Origin: Temnothorax longispinosus
Lineage: Eukaryota; Arthropoda; Insecta; Hymenoptera; Formicidae
Direction of reading: 5' to 3'
Length of the DNA stretch: 64,000 nucleotides
Assembly (NCBI RefSeq): GCF_030848805.1
Contig: NC_092367.1
Location: 8,401,019-8,465,018 of the forward strand
The translations under genes were made by a program, and so were the position numbers. The notes beneath the pieces were generated by a model, which saw only the letters and a list, made by a program, of their open reading frames with translations, did not search any database and was not told the DNA's origin. Shown in pieces: positions 31,276-43,258 of the stretch; the stretch's first letter is position 1; each line of letters begins with the position of its first letter.

Positions 31276-33369
31276 CACAGCGCGCCGTCACTTTTTTCTC
31301 TAAATGCTTTTAAAATCGCGATAAAACTCTAAACTTAAAGCAGATGGTAGGTTGACCAGGTAATTTTCTCAAAATAAACTCGATATGGGCGCCAGGTGCA
31401 ATTTCTCGCACCACGATACACAAACTCAATTCTCTCAGGCGTGAGTCCAATTGGTCAATCGCGCTTGGAATAGGAGAAGGAGCGCAGCGCAATTAGCGCA
31501 CCAGATTGATAACAAAAATATAAATATATTTAGGCAGCGTAGAAAGCATGTGGAATAAGGTAGAAGTATTCAACGGCGAACAAGAAGAATCCGAATATGC
31601 GCCACGTGTCACCCCACGAGCGCGATACACATTCTTTCGTCGAGTTGCACAGCAATCCCAATTTATTTCATACATCGATCATTGCAACAAATTCCACCCT
31701 GAATTTCGCGGCATCAACACACGTTTAAGTACGACTAATCCCACCCCGAATCTCGCGATACTGACAACGCTTACTTACACCTAGACGCAAAATAATCGTA
31801 GACATTTACTTACGCGAAGCGCAGAATAATCGTGAAATATTCGCACGCAATACGCTGGCGGTTTCACGAGTGCCGAAACATTTACTTTCGCGCAACGCCG
31901 AATAACACGCGACATGCAGACTCATCGCGGAATACTCGCACGCAAAACATTTACTTACGCGAGACACAATAATCGTGAAGTACTCACACGCACGATGGCG
32001 ATTTCACGAAGGCCAAAATGATCACGCATCTTTTACGAGCACGCGAGTCCCGAAATGACCACAAATCTCTCGATTCCGCGAGTCCCAAAAGAACTGCGAA
32101 TCTTTACGCTTACGCGAGTCCCAAAATGACTGCGAATCTCTAAGATTACGCGAGTCCCGAAAAAACCTCGCGATTGACTCTAGCAATCACGCCCGCGGCC
32201 TTGCGTGGTCCGCAACACGAAACGCGACGAGGCTCTACGCGCCACGACGCAATCACGTGACGCCCACGACAAGCTCATTTCCCGATTCACAATAATTAAT
32301 CTTTACAGCACGGTACTATCACACGAACGAAAACCAAACGCGCATTGACTGTCGGCGGCCGCACGTCCGAATCCCCGAGACGGGGTATTGCGATTACTTC
32401 TCTCGGCCGGGCTCTCCCGCGGTATTCCTCTCGATATAAAGGTTACTAATACGGATTTCACAATTCTTGCGGCACAACGCGACTCCCGGGAGGACCTCGA
32501 TATAGCAACGGTCTTACTTTCAAGGTGCGTGACCAGTGGCCTTTCAAATGCTCGCTCGTTCGCTCGCCGGCAGCTCGTCGCCTCGCTCGTAGGGCTGGAT
32601 GGTACCTTCCAGTACGGCTGCTCACACGACAGTGGTGTGCCCTCGGCCCGGCGGGACCACGCTGGGCCCGCGCCCGCTCGCGCGCGCCGGTGTCCCTAGC
32701 CCTCTCAAGTGCTGCGCCCTGGCACGATAACGATGTCACTATTGATCGCTGCGCCTAACTAGGGCGCCCCTCGCAGCTGCTTTCACCTGCCGGCGGTGGT
32801 TTCAAACCCGTCTTCGTGAGACCGGCTGTTCAGGCCGCGACTCACTGACCGGTTAGGGCCTAAGCAGAATGTCTGTCTTATAACCTTAAGGCAGTGTTTT
32901 ATGCCTTAAGTCTTTGTCTTATGTAACGCACAATACTGTGTTAATGTTTCCTGTCTTGTGTAGTTATACGTCGCGTATACTACACAAGACAGGAAACATT
33001 AACACAGTATTGTGCGTTACATAAGACAAATACTTAAGGCATAAAACACTGCCTTAAAGTTATAAAACAGCCATTCTGCTTAGGCCCTGGCCGTGGGCTT
33101 CAGCGTGACCCACCCGTCGGCCGTCGGCCGTCCGCCCTCGGTAGGCTACCGGCTGTCCACCTGAAAGTCTCGCGGTGCGACTTACGTCGTTACATGACTC
33201 CTGGACCATCTGCTCCGCACCTTCTCGCATAACCTGTAAGCCTCGCAAACAACTTTAGACTTAACTTTAAACGCTAGCGCTCCGCCCGCCTCGGGCGGAG
33301 GCACCACCCTTTACGTCTCCCTCGGCCGAGCCACCATCCGGGTCGGGGACGCGACTCTGTCACGTCACA
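31276..33369 (-). mobile_element. Putative long LTR on the minus strand
   Basis: Read from 33369 leftwards it starts tgtgacgtgacagagtcgcg, like the plus-strand element at 34694, and ends near gagaaaaaagtgac at about 31272. It contains degenerate tandem words (acgcgagtcccgaaa and tttacttacgcga, 31800-32170) and a 234-bp foldback. No long frame is convincing and no target duplication was found, so the left end and the LTR call are tentative. Confidence 0.4.
32855..33088. mobile_element. 234-bp foldback element
   Basis: Arms of about 110 bp, from agggcctaagcagaatg to ttcctgtcttgtgtag, are inverted copies with few mismatches around a short loop (tatacgtcgcgta). The first half of each arm contains a small inner palindrome (ttaaggca). 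Non-coding. Confidence 0.85.
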
Positions 33370-34693
33370 ATGGTTATATATAATTATATATAATCTATGT
33401 AGATAAACGCTTTTTTAATATAATTTATATATAAATTATAAGAACTCATATATAATCATGTCAAATTGTATATGAAACACATACAATTAATTAATAATTA
33501 TATATGATCATATAGAGACAAAATTCATATGTAATTGCATTATAATCATATATATTTATATATAATTATATATAATTTTTTTTCCCGGGAGGATGCTTGT
33601 GTCGACTTGCGTCGCTCACTGGAAAGCTCCCAATATCGCGATCCGTGCGTTTCTCTATCGTGTTCGTAACAGTTCCGTGCAATGGACTGTCCGTTTACTA
33701 ATGTACCGTATAAATACATATGTATGTAAAACGGTTGTTGAGACTACTGTGTTATTTTCCCGTCTCTTTTTAGTAGCCCTCCTTCGTTCATTTCCGTCCT
33801 GCACTATTTCCATTACGTGGTATTAAAAGAACTGGGGCTAGTAGCCTTCTCTAAATGTGAGTTCTTGGAAAGCAGGAATCTTACAATTGTTTCAAAGCAG
33901 TTGTTTACATGTATTACTGAAGTCTACTCTAATGATAAAATGTAATGAATTGTAGTAATATATATTTTTAATACTCATATTTCATCACCAAAGATCGACG
34001 AAAATTACAAGAACAGAGCGCAAAACCCACTTTAAGCCTTTTTAGACGCAAAACGACAACTGAGCAGCGATGCAGCAGATTAGTCAACCCTTTTTTGTGT
34101 CTCTCTAATCCAAGGCTAAATAAAACACGCTTGAACTCACTTAGATACACCTATCACTGCATGACTCTCATTACCCCGTAGCTACCATTACCCCGTGTTC
34201 CCTACATATGTGCATTTAAAAGGTTCTCGTAAAGAAAAGTTTCTATAATAATCCTTTAATTGTACACACCTGCATAAAATGTCATCAGATACTGTCCATA
34301 CTTAGTATGCCGTTGTAGAATAATCTTTTCTACATCTGTATTTAATGACAACCAGTTCTTTTGGATTATGTTAAGACAAGTCTTTACCTAAATATATGCT
34401 TGTGTATTTCTGACTATTGTAATATTTTTTTATATGGAAGTCATAAAAAACTGAAAATTTATCACTTACTTTCTCACTTTTTAACATTATGACCAATATT
34501 TTAAAGCTGAACATTGTGCTGATTATTATCGATGGCACACAATCAAATATGTCATTAAGAGTGATCGGGCCGGCTGATAAATAAAGCACCTATATTGGAA
34601 TTAGTAACGTAAAACGCAATGGCGAAATTAATCATGTGTTTCTAGAATTTAAAAGATTACAGATAGGTATATATTATGTATATGTATATGTAT
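33370..34693. other. AT-rich sequence, no gene seen
   Basis: 33370-33580 is the tatatgatcatatag-type repeat. The rest (33590-34690) is moderately AT-rich, with only short chance frames. Confidence 0.5.
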
Positions 34694-36904
34694 TGTGACG
34701 TGACGGTTCGCCGCGCGTGGCAGCGCCCCGCCGCCGTCACAAGACGCGGGTTTGCGCCCTCGGGCGAGCCAGAAGAGCGACCGCGAAATCTCCAGGGGGC
34801 CTACCGAAACTTTAGAATGCGTATCATTTATTCATTTTACTTTATTTTGTATTGTATGAAAATGTGGCACCTCGTCGAGGCACCGTGCTTCGGAATCAGG
34901 ATTGCGGAAGCCAACGATGTGAGCGAGACCCGCGGCAAGGGACGGAGCGGCGCGGCGCGAGGATATCGCGAGACTCAGTGAGAAGTCCGACGTCCGACCG
35001 CGGGGCACGAGGCAGACACGCACGGCGCAGCTGATCGGCAAGAGGCCGACAGGGCCATGATAGGGCCTTTCTCCCCCGAGGAGGCGAGAGCTACCTCCAA
35101 ACCAACCCCGGGACATCTAAGCGGACCCGAGATGCCTGGTCAGCGTTCCCTCGGTTCGCGAGGAGACCTTCGGACGAGGGTAGTCGAGCCCAAACATGCT
35201 AAACATCGGGTGGAAAAATCTACGGCACCAAGGACGCCTGGGAGCGCAAAAGACCCCCGCAGGCTACTTGCGAGAGCGCACGCGTAATCCGCGACGCGCT
35301 CAGCCTCGATTGATCGCGACACTACGCCTGATTACCGCGCAACCCCCAGGGAGGGGCGCGCTTTTGATTTCACATCGAGCGGATCACCGCTCGATCTCTC
35401 CTGGTTCGCCCACCGATTCGAGTAGACAATTCTCGCAATACAATTCGATCGAGAAAGTTCTCGCGTATTATCAAGCATCCAGATTCAGAGCTAATGGATC
35501 ATCCCCGGCGCCTGTGACGATGCTTCGGATTTACCCGGGAATCAGCGGGACCGGTGAGGTTGCCCTCCACAGTAATTGGTAAACAGCCACGGTAAAGCCG
35601 CGAGTGCCGCGTTTCTCCCTCTCCGACTTGCCGTCCTCGGATATCGTGTACGCGTAGCGGTTTTCGGTTTGGCATTGGTGCAAATCGTCGGACGCGACGT
35701 ACGCCGGACGCGGCGGGAACGTATTGGTATTGGCGGTCGGTGGCAGACACGAGGAGCCTCGCGACGACATATCCGTGCGCTGCTAGGATCGGCCTCCTGA
35801 GGATCGTGACCGCGGGGTCGCGAGATCGTGGATATCACGACATCCGGTCGTGGATAGAATTCGCGTATTTGAACCTTTCGCGTGGTAACGAGCGTCAGCA
35901 ATCTGCTCTCGGGGTTCGCGTCGGCGCCCGGCGTTCCTTTATCGCGCGTCGCCGGAGAGTGGCCCTGCGGGGTACCTGCCTGCGTGCTGCGTAGAGACCA
36001 GCGCTGCGTCGTCATTCGCGATTTGTGCGAAACGATTATTGGTCATCGCGTAAATATAGAATTGTTGTCTTCATCTTGGTGTTATTCGTGATAAAGGTGT
36101 CGTGAGAGATTTCGAAATCGCGTCGACGTTACCTGCGAACATCGCGAGCGACCGACCGACGCCCTTAGTACGTCGCATTTCCTGCGAGCGAGATCAGGCG
36201 CGCCCGGCAGGGCGCTGTCCCGTAAATTTTGAGATACTCGTCGATTTCCTTCGCGCGATACAAATTAGTTACTTTGCGTCATTTGTGATAAGTTAGATTT
36301 AAGTTGTTTCCGCGATACATCTGTTCGTCAACCACTCTTTCATAGCGTTATATTGCCGTCATTTCGGCTCCGGACATCGCCCCAATTCAAGTTTTCTTTA
36401 CTGCGTATTACTTGTAATTTGGTTTTGATTTCATCCGACCTGTTTATTTTTCCATGTGATCCATCATTCAACGACTATTTAAGATTATTTTCTGTTAATT
36501 CTCTGCTTGCCCGAATAACCAGACTTGTTTATTCTTCATTATTTAAAATTTACTACGCTGATTATTTACTTTTATTTTAATAAAAACCGACGAAACCTAT
36601 TGTTCATTGAATATCTAGCGATTTGTATGTCAATTATTTTGTGTTTGTTTGACGAAACTGCGTCGCCCTGCCTCTACCCTGCCTCTCTACTGTTAGGTCG
36701 AGTTGGCTGGCCCCTCGTGCGACAGGTTTTGGTTCTCGCAATTTCGCGTTAAAGTTATCGAGAATTTAGTGGACGCGAGGGCATCGCGTCTGGCGCCCAT
36801 CGGATTTAATTGAGAGCTGCCTGACTCGCGCGAGGGATTATCCCGAGAAGCATATCACCCGACTCTCCTAGCGTTTCTTTGCTCCGACCGAAAAAGCCGT
36901 GACA
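34694..36904 (+). mobile_element. Long solo LTR-like element, 2211 bp
   Basis: Begins tgtgacgtgacggttcg and ends gccgtgaca, flanked by gtat on both sides (34690-34693 and 36905-36908). The interior changes from GC-rich (34700-36300) to AT-rich, with an aataaa-type signal near 36578. No coherent long frame is present. A 4-bp duplication and TG...CA ends fit a Gypsy-type LTR, but the right flank is a TA microsatellite, which weakens the duplication. Confidence 0.55.

Positions 36905-36941
<37 letters not shown>
36905..36941. repeat. (TA)n microsatellite
   Basis: About 18 TA units directly after the LTR-like end. Confidence 0.95.
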
Positions 36942-36943
<2 letters not shown>

Positions 36944-38720
36944 TTCACATACAACTATTATTTTCATTCTCTTGATAAATTACATCAAAATTTAATTAAC
37001 AAAAGTGTTCTGTTTTCTTCTTCTTTTATTTTTTTTTAATTATATTAAAGTTAGATATACATATACACTTTAAAAATTTAATAAAATTTAACTTGTGTAT
37101 GCGCTAGTACATACACATATAATTTATCACAGTTTGATGAATAATTGCTCGGTAAAAAATTTTTCATATAAAAACATATATAAATATTTATATAATGTAT
37201 ATATAATTATACATATATAAAATATGTCTATATAAATAAGTCCATATAAATGTTTTTTCTTGTATAATCTCTGTACTATGTACGAGGTATTACTTAATTA
37301 AAATACTCTGTTCACGAAAAAATAATTAAAGAAATAATTTTTACAGTGTTTTTTTAAATAAAAAGTAAAGTACAAGGAAATTTAAAATTATATAATTTAT
37401 ATATAATCATATGTAAATGTAATAATCGTATATAAAATATGATTATATGTGATCATATAAAGAATATTCTATAATCTAATCGCCATTTTTGCTTTTTGTA
37501 AAAAAAAACAATGCAAAAGTTATTTTTATAATTATTTTTCAATTTTTCTTATATATACGGACAAAAATTATACAAGAAAACACATATGGACATATTTTAT
37601 ATATTGTATATATACCTAATTATATATATTTATATGTGAACAATTTTTTACCGGGATGTATATCAATATATTAAACTTCTGGTTTTAACAGAGATGAAAA
37701 AGATACAATCAGTAACTTTGCATCACAATAAAAACTGTAGCGAGAATTCTTTTCTTTCCTTTCAATGTATTATACCTGAGGTATTAGAATAGTAAAGCAG
37801 AACATAAACATCAATACGAAGAAAACCCATCTATCGCGAAGTCCATAATATGGCCATAATCCTGAGATGGTTAAATATAATTTAAGAACAATATAGTACT
37901 GGCTTTGCCCAATGTCTTTCTTGTCGATCATTTTTCGGAGTAAGAAGATTGCAGACTATATCAACTATTCTATGTGAACGTTTGACATTCAACAAATTGC
38001 GAGAGATTACTTATCGATTCCTTTTATCCCCTGTTCGGCAACAGCATCGTAATTGCGTTGAGAAACAGGAAAACGATTATTATAACTATACCTATGTCTC
38101 ATTTCTCAATCCTTTCCTTTTTACATTTTTAAGTCTGATTTCTTATAGTTTCTCTTACAGAGACACTTTCTTCTAGTTTTAGATGCCGTATGTTTTATGC
38201 GAATCAGTTTCAAATGTAATTCTTAAGTGAACACAACGTGTGATTTTATCTTGTCTTGGAAAAGGACAAGGTGGAATTTTATACAGCTGTCTTGGAGACT
38301 GCATTGGAGAAAGTAAATAGCAAAAGTGAATGACGAACGACATGAGAATAGGAGATACTGTTAATTTAACGTAACTTAACACAGGTAGTTTAATTCTTAT
38401 AAATTCCAATATTTATGGGATGCCCGATTTAAGTGAAGTTGAAGTATGATATAGATTTGTATAAGATCGTAGTATATAAAGATTTAATGAAATGTGGATT
38501 CTTGAATTCATAAATGATTTTCTAATTGTCTTTTTATCTTTCTTGATTATTAATTAGAAAGATAAATTCTCCGGTATATCTGACCAGTTGATTTACGTAA
38601 TTTATATTTGTAAACAATTAATTTACATTTTTATGTAACTACATGGGTCATACATTACTTGAAAAGAACGGACTTTGATATACTTCTACGTAAATTTCTA
38701 GATATAATATAATATAAGAG
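36942..38720. other. AT-rich sequence, no gene seen
   Basis: Includes tatataa-rich repeats (37150-37640) and an ordinary AT-rich stretch (37680-38700) with no frame above about 75 codons that looks coding. Confidence 0.5.
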
Positions 38721-38823
38721 ATCCCAAGTAGCAAAGTGACGTCAAATGACGTCTTAATAACGTCTTAATGACGTCTATGACGTCAATAAGACGTCTTTAG
38801 ACGTCATCTTTGCTACTTGGGAT
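38721..38823. mobile_element. 103-bp MITE with GACGTC repeats
   Basis: Perfect inverted ends atcccaagtagcaaag, with seven acgtc-type words between, including two tgacgtca octamers. Same family as arms at 11.7-12.4 kb. No clear target duplication outside the palindromic ends. Confidence 0.8.
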
Positions 38824-40372
38824 AGCACAGTATATCTCTAACAATAAGTAAAAGATGATGTTATTTGTTGTGTTGAAAATGCATACGCTAAGTAATATCA
38901 ATATTCTGAACTTAAAAAGTTTTTTGACGATAAGTGAAAGTGACATGCATAATAAATTAAAATCATATGATTTTCTATTCTTTCACTGATATATACTGAT
39001 GCGAATTCTATTTTAACGTTGTTTAATTGGATCTTTTGCTTTGAATGTTGAAATACGTATAAAACACTATTTATAACAATTTGAGAAATGTTTGTATGTA
39101 GAATATTATACATATATGAAATTATCGTACAATCCATTTTTCACATCTTGAGTCTTAAGTACCGCTCTGTTTCTACCCTAAACCCGAATACGTGTACATA
39201 TAAAAGTACTCGGGAAAAAAAGATTATATATAATTATATATAAATATATATTTCTAAATATATATAAATATATATAATTATATGTGATTATATATGAAAT
39301 TTGGTACTATATATAAAATTATATATGGGTCCAAATATCATTATATATGGACATATATAATTCCAGATATAACTAGATATGAACAGATCATATAAAGATT
39401 CATATGGAAGTATATATAATTCAGCTATATTATTATATATAATTTATATATAAAATTTATATATAAAAATATAATGTTTATAAAATCTATGATGTCATAT
39501 ATGATTAAATATGATTATATATAATTATACTAGCAATTAAAATATATTTAAATATATATAATGTTTTGGTAATTATTTACAATAACTAACACAGCTCGGA
39601 TTACTTTGACCTTGACATATGTTGTCAAGGTCAACCTCCTGAGTGACCTTCAGAAGGTTTTAGCCGGCGGTCATTGTTTATTAAAAAGTTATAAACAAAA
39701 AAAGTTTGAAAAATATAGCAGCTATTTTGAGTATTGGAAGACATAAATGGCTAATATATATGTCGAAATAGTTCACGCATACTTTTAACGCGAACCGAGG
39801 TTTACCCACACTACTGCTTTCGAGGGAGGTGCGGTAGCCCCACACATATTGTATATATAATTACACATTTAAATTCGGATTATCCGATAGATGACAGATG
39901 ACATCCAATAGGATTCGTTTCTCGTATTTAAAATTTGACGAACAGTGGTATAAAAACGGTATCAAGAGACACGGCAGTGTCTCACGCTAAGCAGCGCCAA
40001 GTTGTAATACATGGAATAAATCATTTCACTTTTGATTCTATGTATAGAATCTAGAATCTATATATAGAATAAAAAGTGAAATGATTTATTCCATAGCTTT
40101 TGAAAAAATATACACTTAATTTATCAATATCGAAGTTAACAGTTCTTTTTCAATATATGGTCATATATAATTATATATATTTACATATATATATTATCTC
40201 ATTATATATGTTCATATATGATTATATATAAACTATATATGATCATATAGGGACAAAATTTATATTAAATTGCATTATATACTCGGGAAAAAAATCTCTT
40301 ATGATGTCTTATATGCTCATATATTTTGGCTTGATAAGATCTTATATGATCATATATGATTATATAAGATTA
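38824..40372. repeat. AT-rich region with dispersed tatatgatcatata-type repeats
   Basis: Two blocks (39205-39560 and 40150-40372) start after tcgggaaaaaaa and consist of tatataat, tatatgatcatata and gacaaaattcatat words, shared with 33370-33580 and 37380-37460. Between them lie the steroid-receptor-like palindrome at 39607 and a second copy (39860-40010) of the 24.4-kb repeat, plus a short hairpin at 40035-40095. Confidence 0.55.
39607..39650. promoter_or_regulatory. Paired TCAAGGTCA extended half-sites (possible nuclear receptor site)
   Basis: tgaccttgaca (39607-39617) and tgtcaaggtca (39623-39633) are perfect inverted arms with a 5-base loop, and a further tgacctt lies at 39644-39650. TCAAGGTCA is the established monomer site of FTZ-F1/ERR-type nuclear receptors. 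Binding here is inference, and no gene is near. Confidence 0.3.
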
Positions 40373-40387
40373 TATAAGGACATATTA

Positions 40388-40687
40388 GGGCGGCGGTGTG
40401 GTCTAGTGGTAGAGCGCCAGACTCGTAATCTGAGGAACCAGGTTCGAGTCCACTAGAGCCATGAATCATGGAAAAGTTTTTTTTCTGAAAAAAAAAAACG
40501 CGCCCTTCCGTGCAAGATGCGGAGAAAACTGGGCTTCGTCTTTCGGAAGAGACGTTAAACCGTTGGTCCAAAGGAGGAAACAGTAAGGTAGTGGATGAAT
40601 TGAAGGTTAGGGTTAGGTACGTCCCTTCAAAAACGCCCTTTAAGGCCCCTTGGGGTGTATAAATTAAAATTCTTTATCCTTTTATCT
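40388..40687 (+). mobile_element. tRNA-derived SINE, 300 bp, with 15-bp target duplication
   Basis: Flanked by a perfect duplication tataaggacatatta (40373-40387 and 40688-40702). The head (40388-40462) is tRNA-like, with A box tggtctagtgg, anticodon loop ctcgtaa (anticodon CGT, threonine-like) and B box ggttcgagtcc. The T stem is imperfect. The body holds cggaagagacgttaaaccgttggtcc, a segment I associate with arthropod SINE bodies, and ends in an AT-rich tail. It was presumably mobilised by a LINE in trans. Confidence 0.85.
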
Positions 40688-42065
40688 TATAAGGACATAT
40701 TATATATATATTATATATATATATAATATAATATATATAAACTTCACTCGGGTGCACACCTGCGTCGCGTTCTGTCCTTGTTCAATTTTCAGTAAGTAAC
40801 AAAGATAGAACGACGCTGGGTGCATCCGAATAGTTTCTGAACACAGCCTAAAAGGTTGCAAGACATTGGCCGCGTATCGGACCTCTTCTTCTTCCTTAGG
40901 AGCTATTACCCAAGGAAGAACAAGAGGTCTGATACGCGGCCAATTTCATATGTTGCAACCTTTTTTTTTTAGTAGCCGACTGTACAATACGAAATTCATT
41001 AAGGATGTATGTGTGTCATCTCAAAGCATTACCAAAAATCTAAAAATTTCATAGATTGTTCTATTATTACGTCTAAGTATCTGTGTAAAATTCCAGCACA
41101 ATTCTCTTACTGGTTTAAAAGTTATTGTAATTAAGGATGTATTGGAGGTATTTCAAATATATTCAGAAAGTGCTGTAAATTGTTTCTAAATTAAATTAAA
41201 AATACTTTGTAAAATTTAGAAGTTATTTAAGAGTTATTTAAGTTTAAAGTTAATAAAATTAACATTATCCTTTATAGAGAATCAACATTTTTGCTGTAAA
41301 TATAAATAAAATATAAATAAACCATATTAAGATATTTCTTAAACTTTTTTTATGTGTAAAACATACATCATTGATATTGTATTTTAAATTTCAAAATGTT
41401 TTGCCACAAAAAATTTTTTTAATTGTTTAAACAATACTGATTATTTAAATAACAAAAAATCATACTCAAATTGTTAACGGTAATCCCTTCTAACATATAA
41501 AAAATTTTGAGTTGTTTGACATACGTGCAAAGTCTTCTTTTATTGAAAGTTTAACTTTTAGCAAGGACTGTACGACACATACATCCTTAAAACAATCACT
41601 TATAATAGCGTAAACAATATAAAATCTAATAAATGCGATGCATGAAAACTTCCTGCGGGAAACGTAGACTTAATTTAAATGATATATTGATAATATAATT
41701 TATTTTTCAGAATAATAAAAGGATTCAATGTAGAAAATTACATTATGCACTATTTAATAATGTTAGAGACGCGAAGTAACTATTATCGAGCCGGTAGCGC
41801 GATATATATCGACGCGTATTCTTAAGCCGTTGACGCCTGTAACCTTGTCACATAGTCAGTCTCGAGTGAGTCGCCACACGAGATACATACTGTTCGAGCG
41901 TCGCAAGTTTTGTAGTTTAATTGGAATGAACTGTTTAGTTGCATACGTAAACTCACTGCGTCAGTTATATTTTCCTATCAAGTTATGGGACCAAGCGGAT
42001 GAACAATAAAATATAAAGTCCGCGAGTGAAAAACTTAGAGAAAACGTGGTCGCGCCGGGCAGTGT
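40688..42065. other. AT-rich region with a 125-bp hairpin, no gene seen
   Basis: 40848-40972 is a foldback with ends ctaaaaggttgca and an internal ggccgcgtatc block. The remainder (40973-42065) shows no coding, RNA or clear repeat signal. Confidence 0.5.
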
Positions 42066-42554
42066 ATGGCTACGTTTACACCCAGCGACCTGATCGCGGC
42101 CTGACCTATATTGTGACCCGAAGTAGGTCTAGTCATCATTCGTTTACACCGAAAGAGACCTAAAAATTGACGGGATCGTATTTGGGATCGCCCTGAATCT
42201 TACCATATTTGACAGTCTGAAGTTACGCCTTTAGATATTTTTATCGTTGACAGTTTGACGATTAACAAGTGTTGTATTTATTAAGTTCGAATCAAGTTCA
42301 TTAATTTTATATAATGACACCCGAGGAGTATTTTATACAGTTTTATTACCAATTTATTTTTGAAAATAATAGAAGAAGAAATCTTCTTTTTATGAATATT
42401 ATGCGTAAAAGAAGACAGATGTGGGACAGAATTAAACGATTGCAGAGGCTCCAAATGGCAATGCTTACGCATTATGCACGCATGTTACCAATGAATAACA
42501 TTTTGGAAACTGTTCGGAGCTCACGTGTACATAGTGCGACATGTACATATTAGT
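42066..42554 (+). mobile_element. Possible PIF/Harbinger-type element, 5' end, cut by a BEL LTR
   Basis: Starts near tggctacgtttacaccc, a terminus seen in Harbinger-like elements. An ATG frame at 42314-42553 encodes 79 residues, strongly Arg/Met rich and helical (MRKRRQMWDRIKRLQRLQ). The coding region ends where the LTR at 42555 begins. No catalytic residues are visible. The assignment rests on the terminus and basic N-terminus only. Confidence 0.35.
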
Positions 42555-43258
42555 TGTTAAGTAATCGTTTGTCGTTTGATTATTAGCCGATAAGTAGTTT
42601 CACGTATCATTAGTTAAACATTGTTGAACCGTTGCCGTCGGCAACCTAAATTTTGCGTTTAGTGACTCGCGCGGAATGTTGGCGGATCGCGATCGTTAGC
42701 ATGTCAATATTTCGCGCAACTCACCCGACTCGTGCTGCCCGCCCGCGGGTGGCATCCCTAATTAGGGGAAACGTTGGTACTCGCTCGCGCCGCAATTCGC
42801 AGGTGCGTGAGCCGAGGAGTACCGGAGGACACATTCGCTGTTTGAACGTGAACTCGTCAACACACACATTTTTTTAGAGCACGAGGAGTCGACTCCCTTC
42901 AAGCTCGTGCCTTGCTTGCGTGTTTCTCTGCTGCACCGCTCGCCTGCCTATCTCGTGCCTTACCTGCTTTCCTTGCACTGCTCGCCGGTCTCTTGTGCCT
43001 TGCCTGATTGCTTGCCTGCTCGCCTTCTCGCTTACAACGGAGGACTTGCCAGAAGGAAGGACGAAGGAGAGAGAGATAGAGAGAGACGAGAGAACACCAC
43101 CCAAGAGGGCAACGGGCAACGAACGGTGAGTCGCTTGCTTTCGCTTAGTATTTCGTTTACTTCGTGTGGGAACTATTCCTCTGGTCCTTCGAACACCAGC
43201 GTTTTAGACCAATTCGCGAATCTGGGGACGGACTTACACCCCCCCCCCCCCCCGAGCA
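42555..43258 (+). repeat. BEL/Pao 5' LTR (copy C), 704 bp
   Basis: Begins tgttaag and ends gagca, followed by internal sequence ttggtccttcaagctggatc. It shares landmarks with LTR copies A and B, including gcggaatgttggcggatcgcg, the pyrimidine-rich stretch and aacggtgagtcgc, which contains a consensus splice donor (G/GTGAGT). Confidence 0.75.

Noticed and set aside
34832..36296. Several overlapping 60-157 codon frames in the 2.2-kb LTR-like element.
   Set aside because: Multiple frames on both strands in a GC-rich part, no motif. Treated as chance.
40605..40620. ggttagggttagg resembles a telomere repeat.
   Set aside because: Only two units, of TTAGGG and not the insect TTAGG, inside the SINE body. 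Not a telomere.
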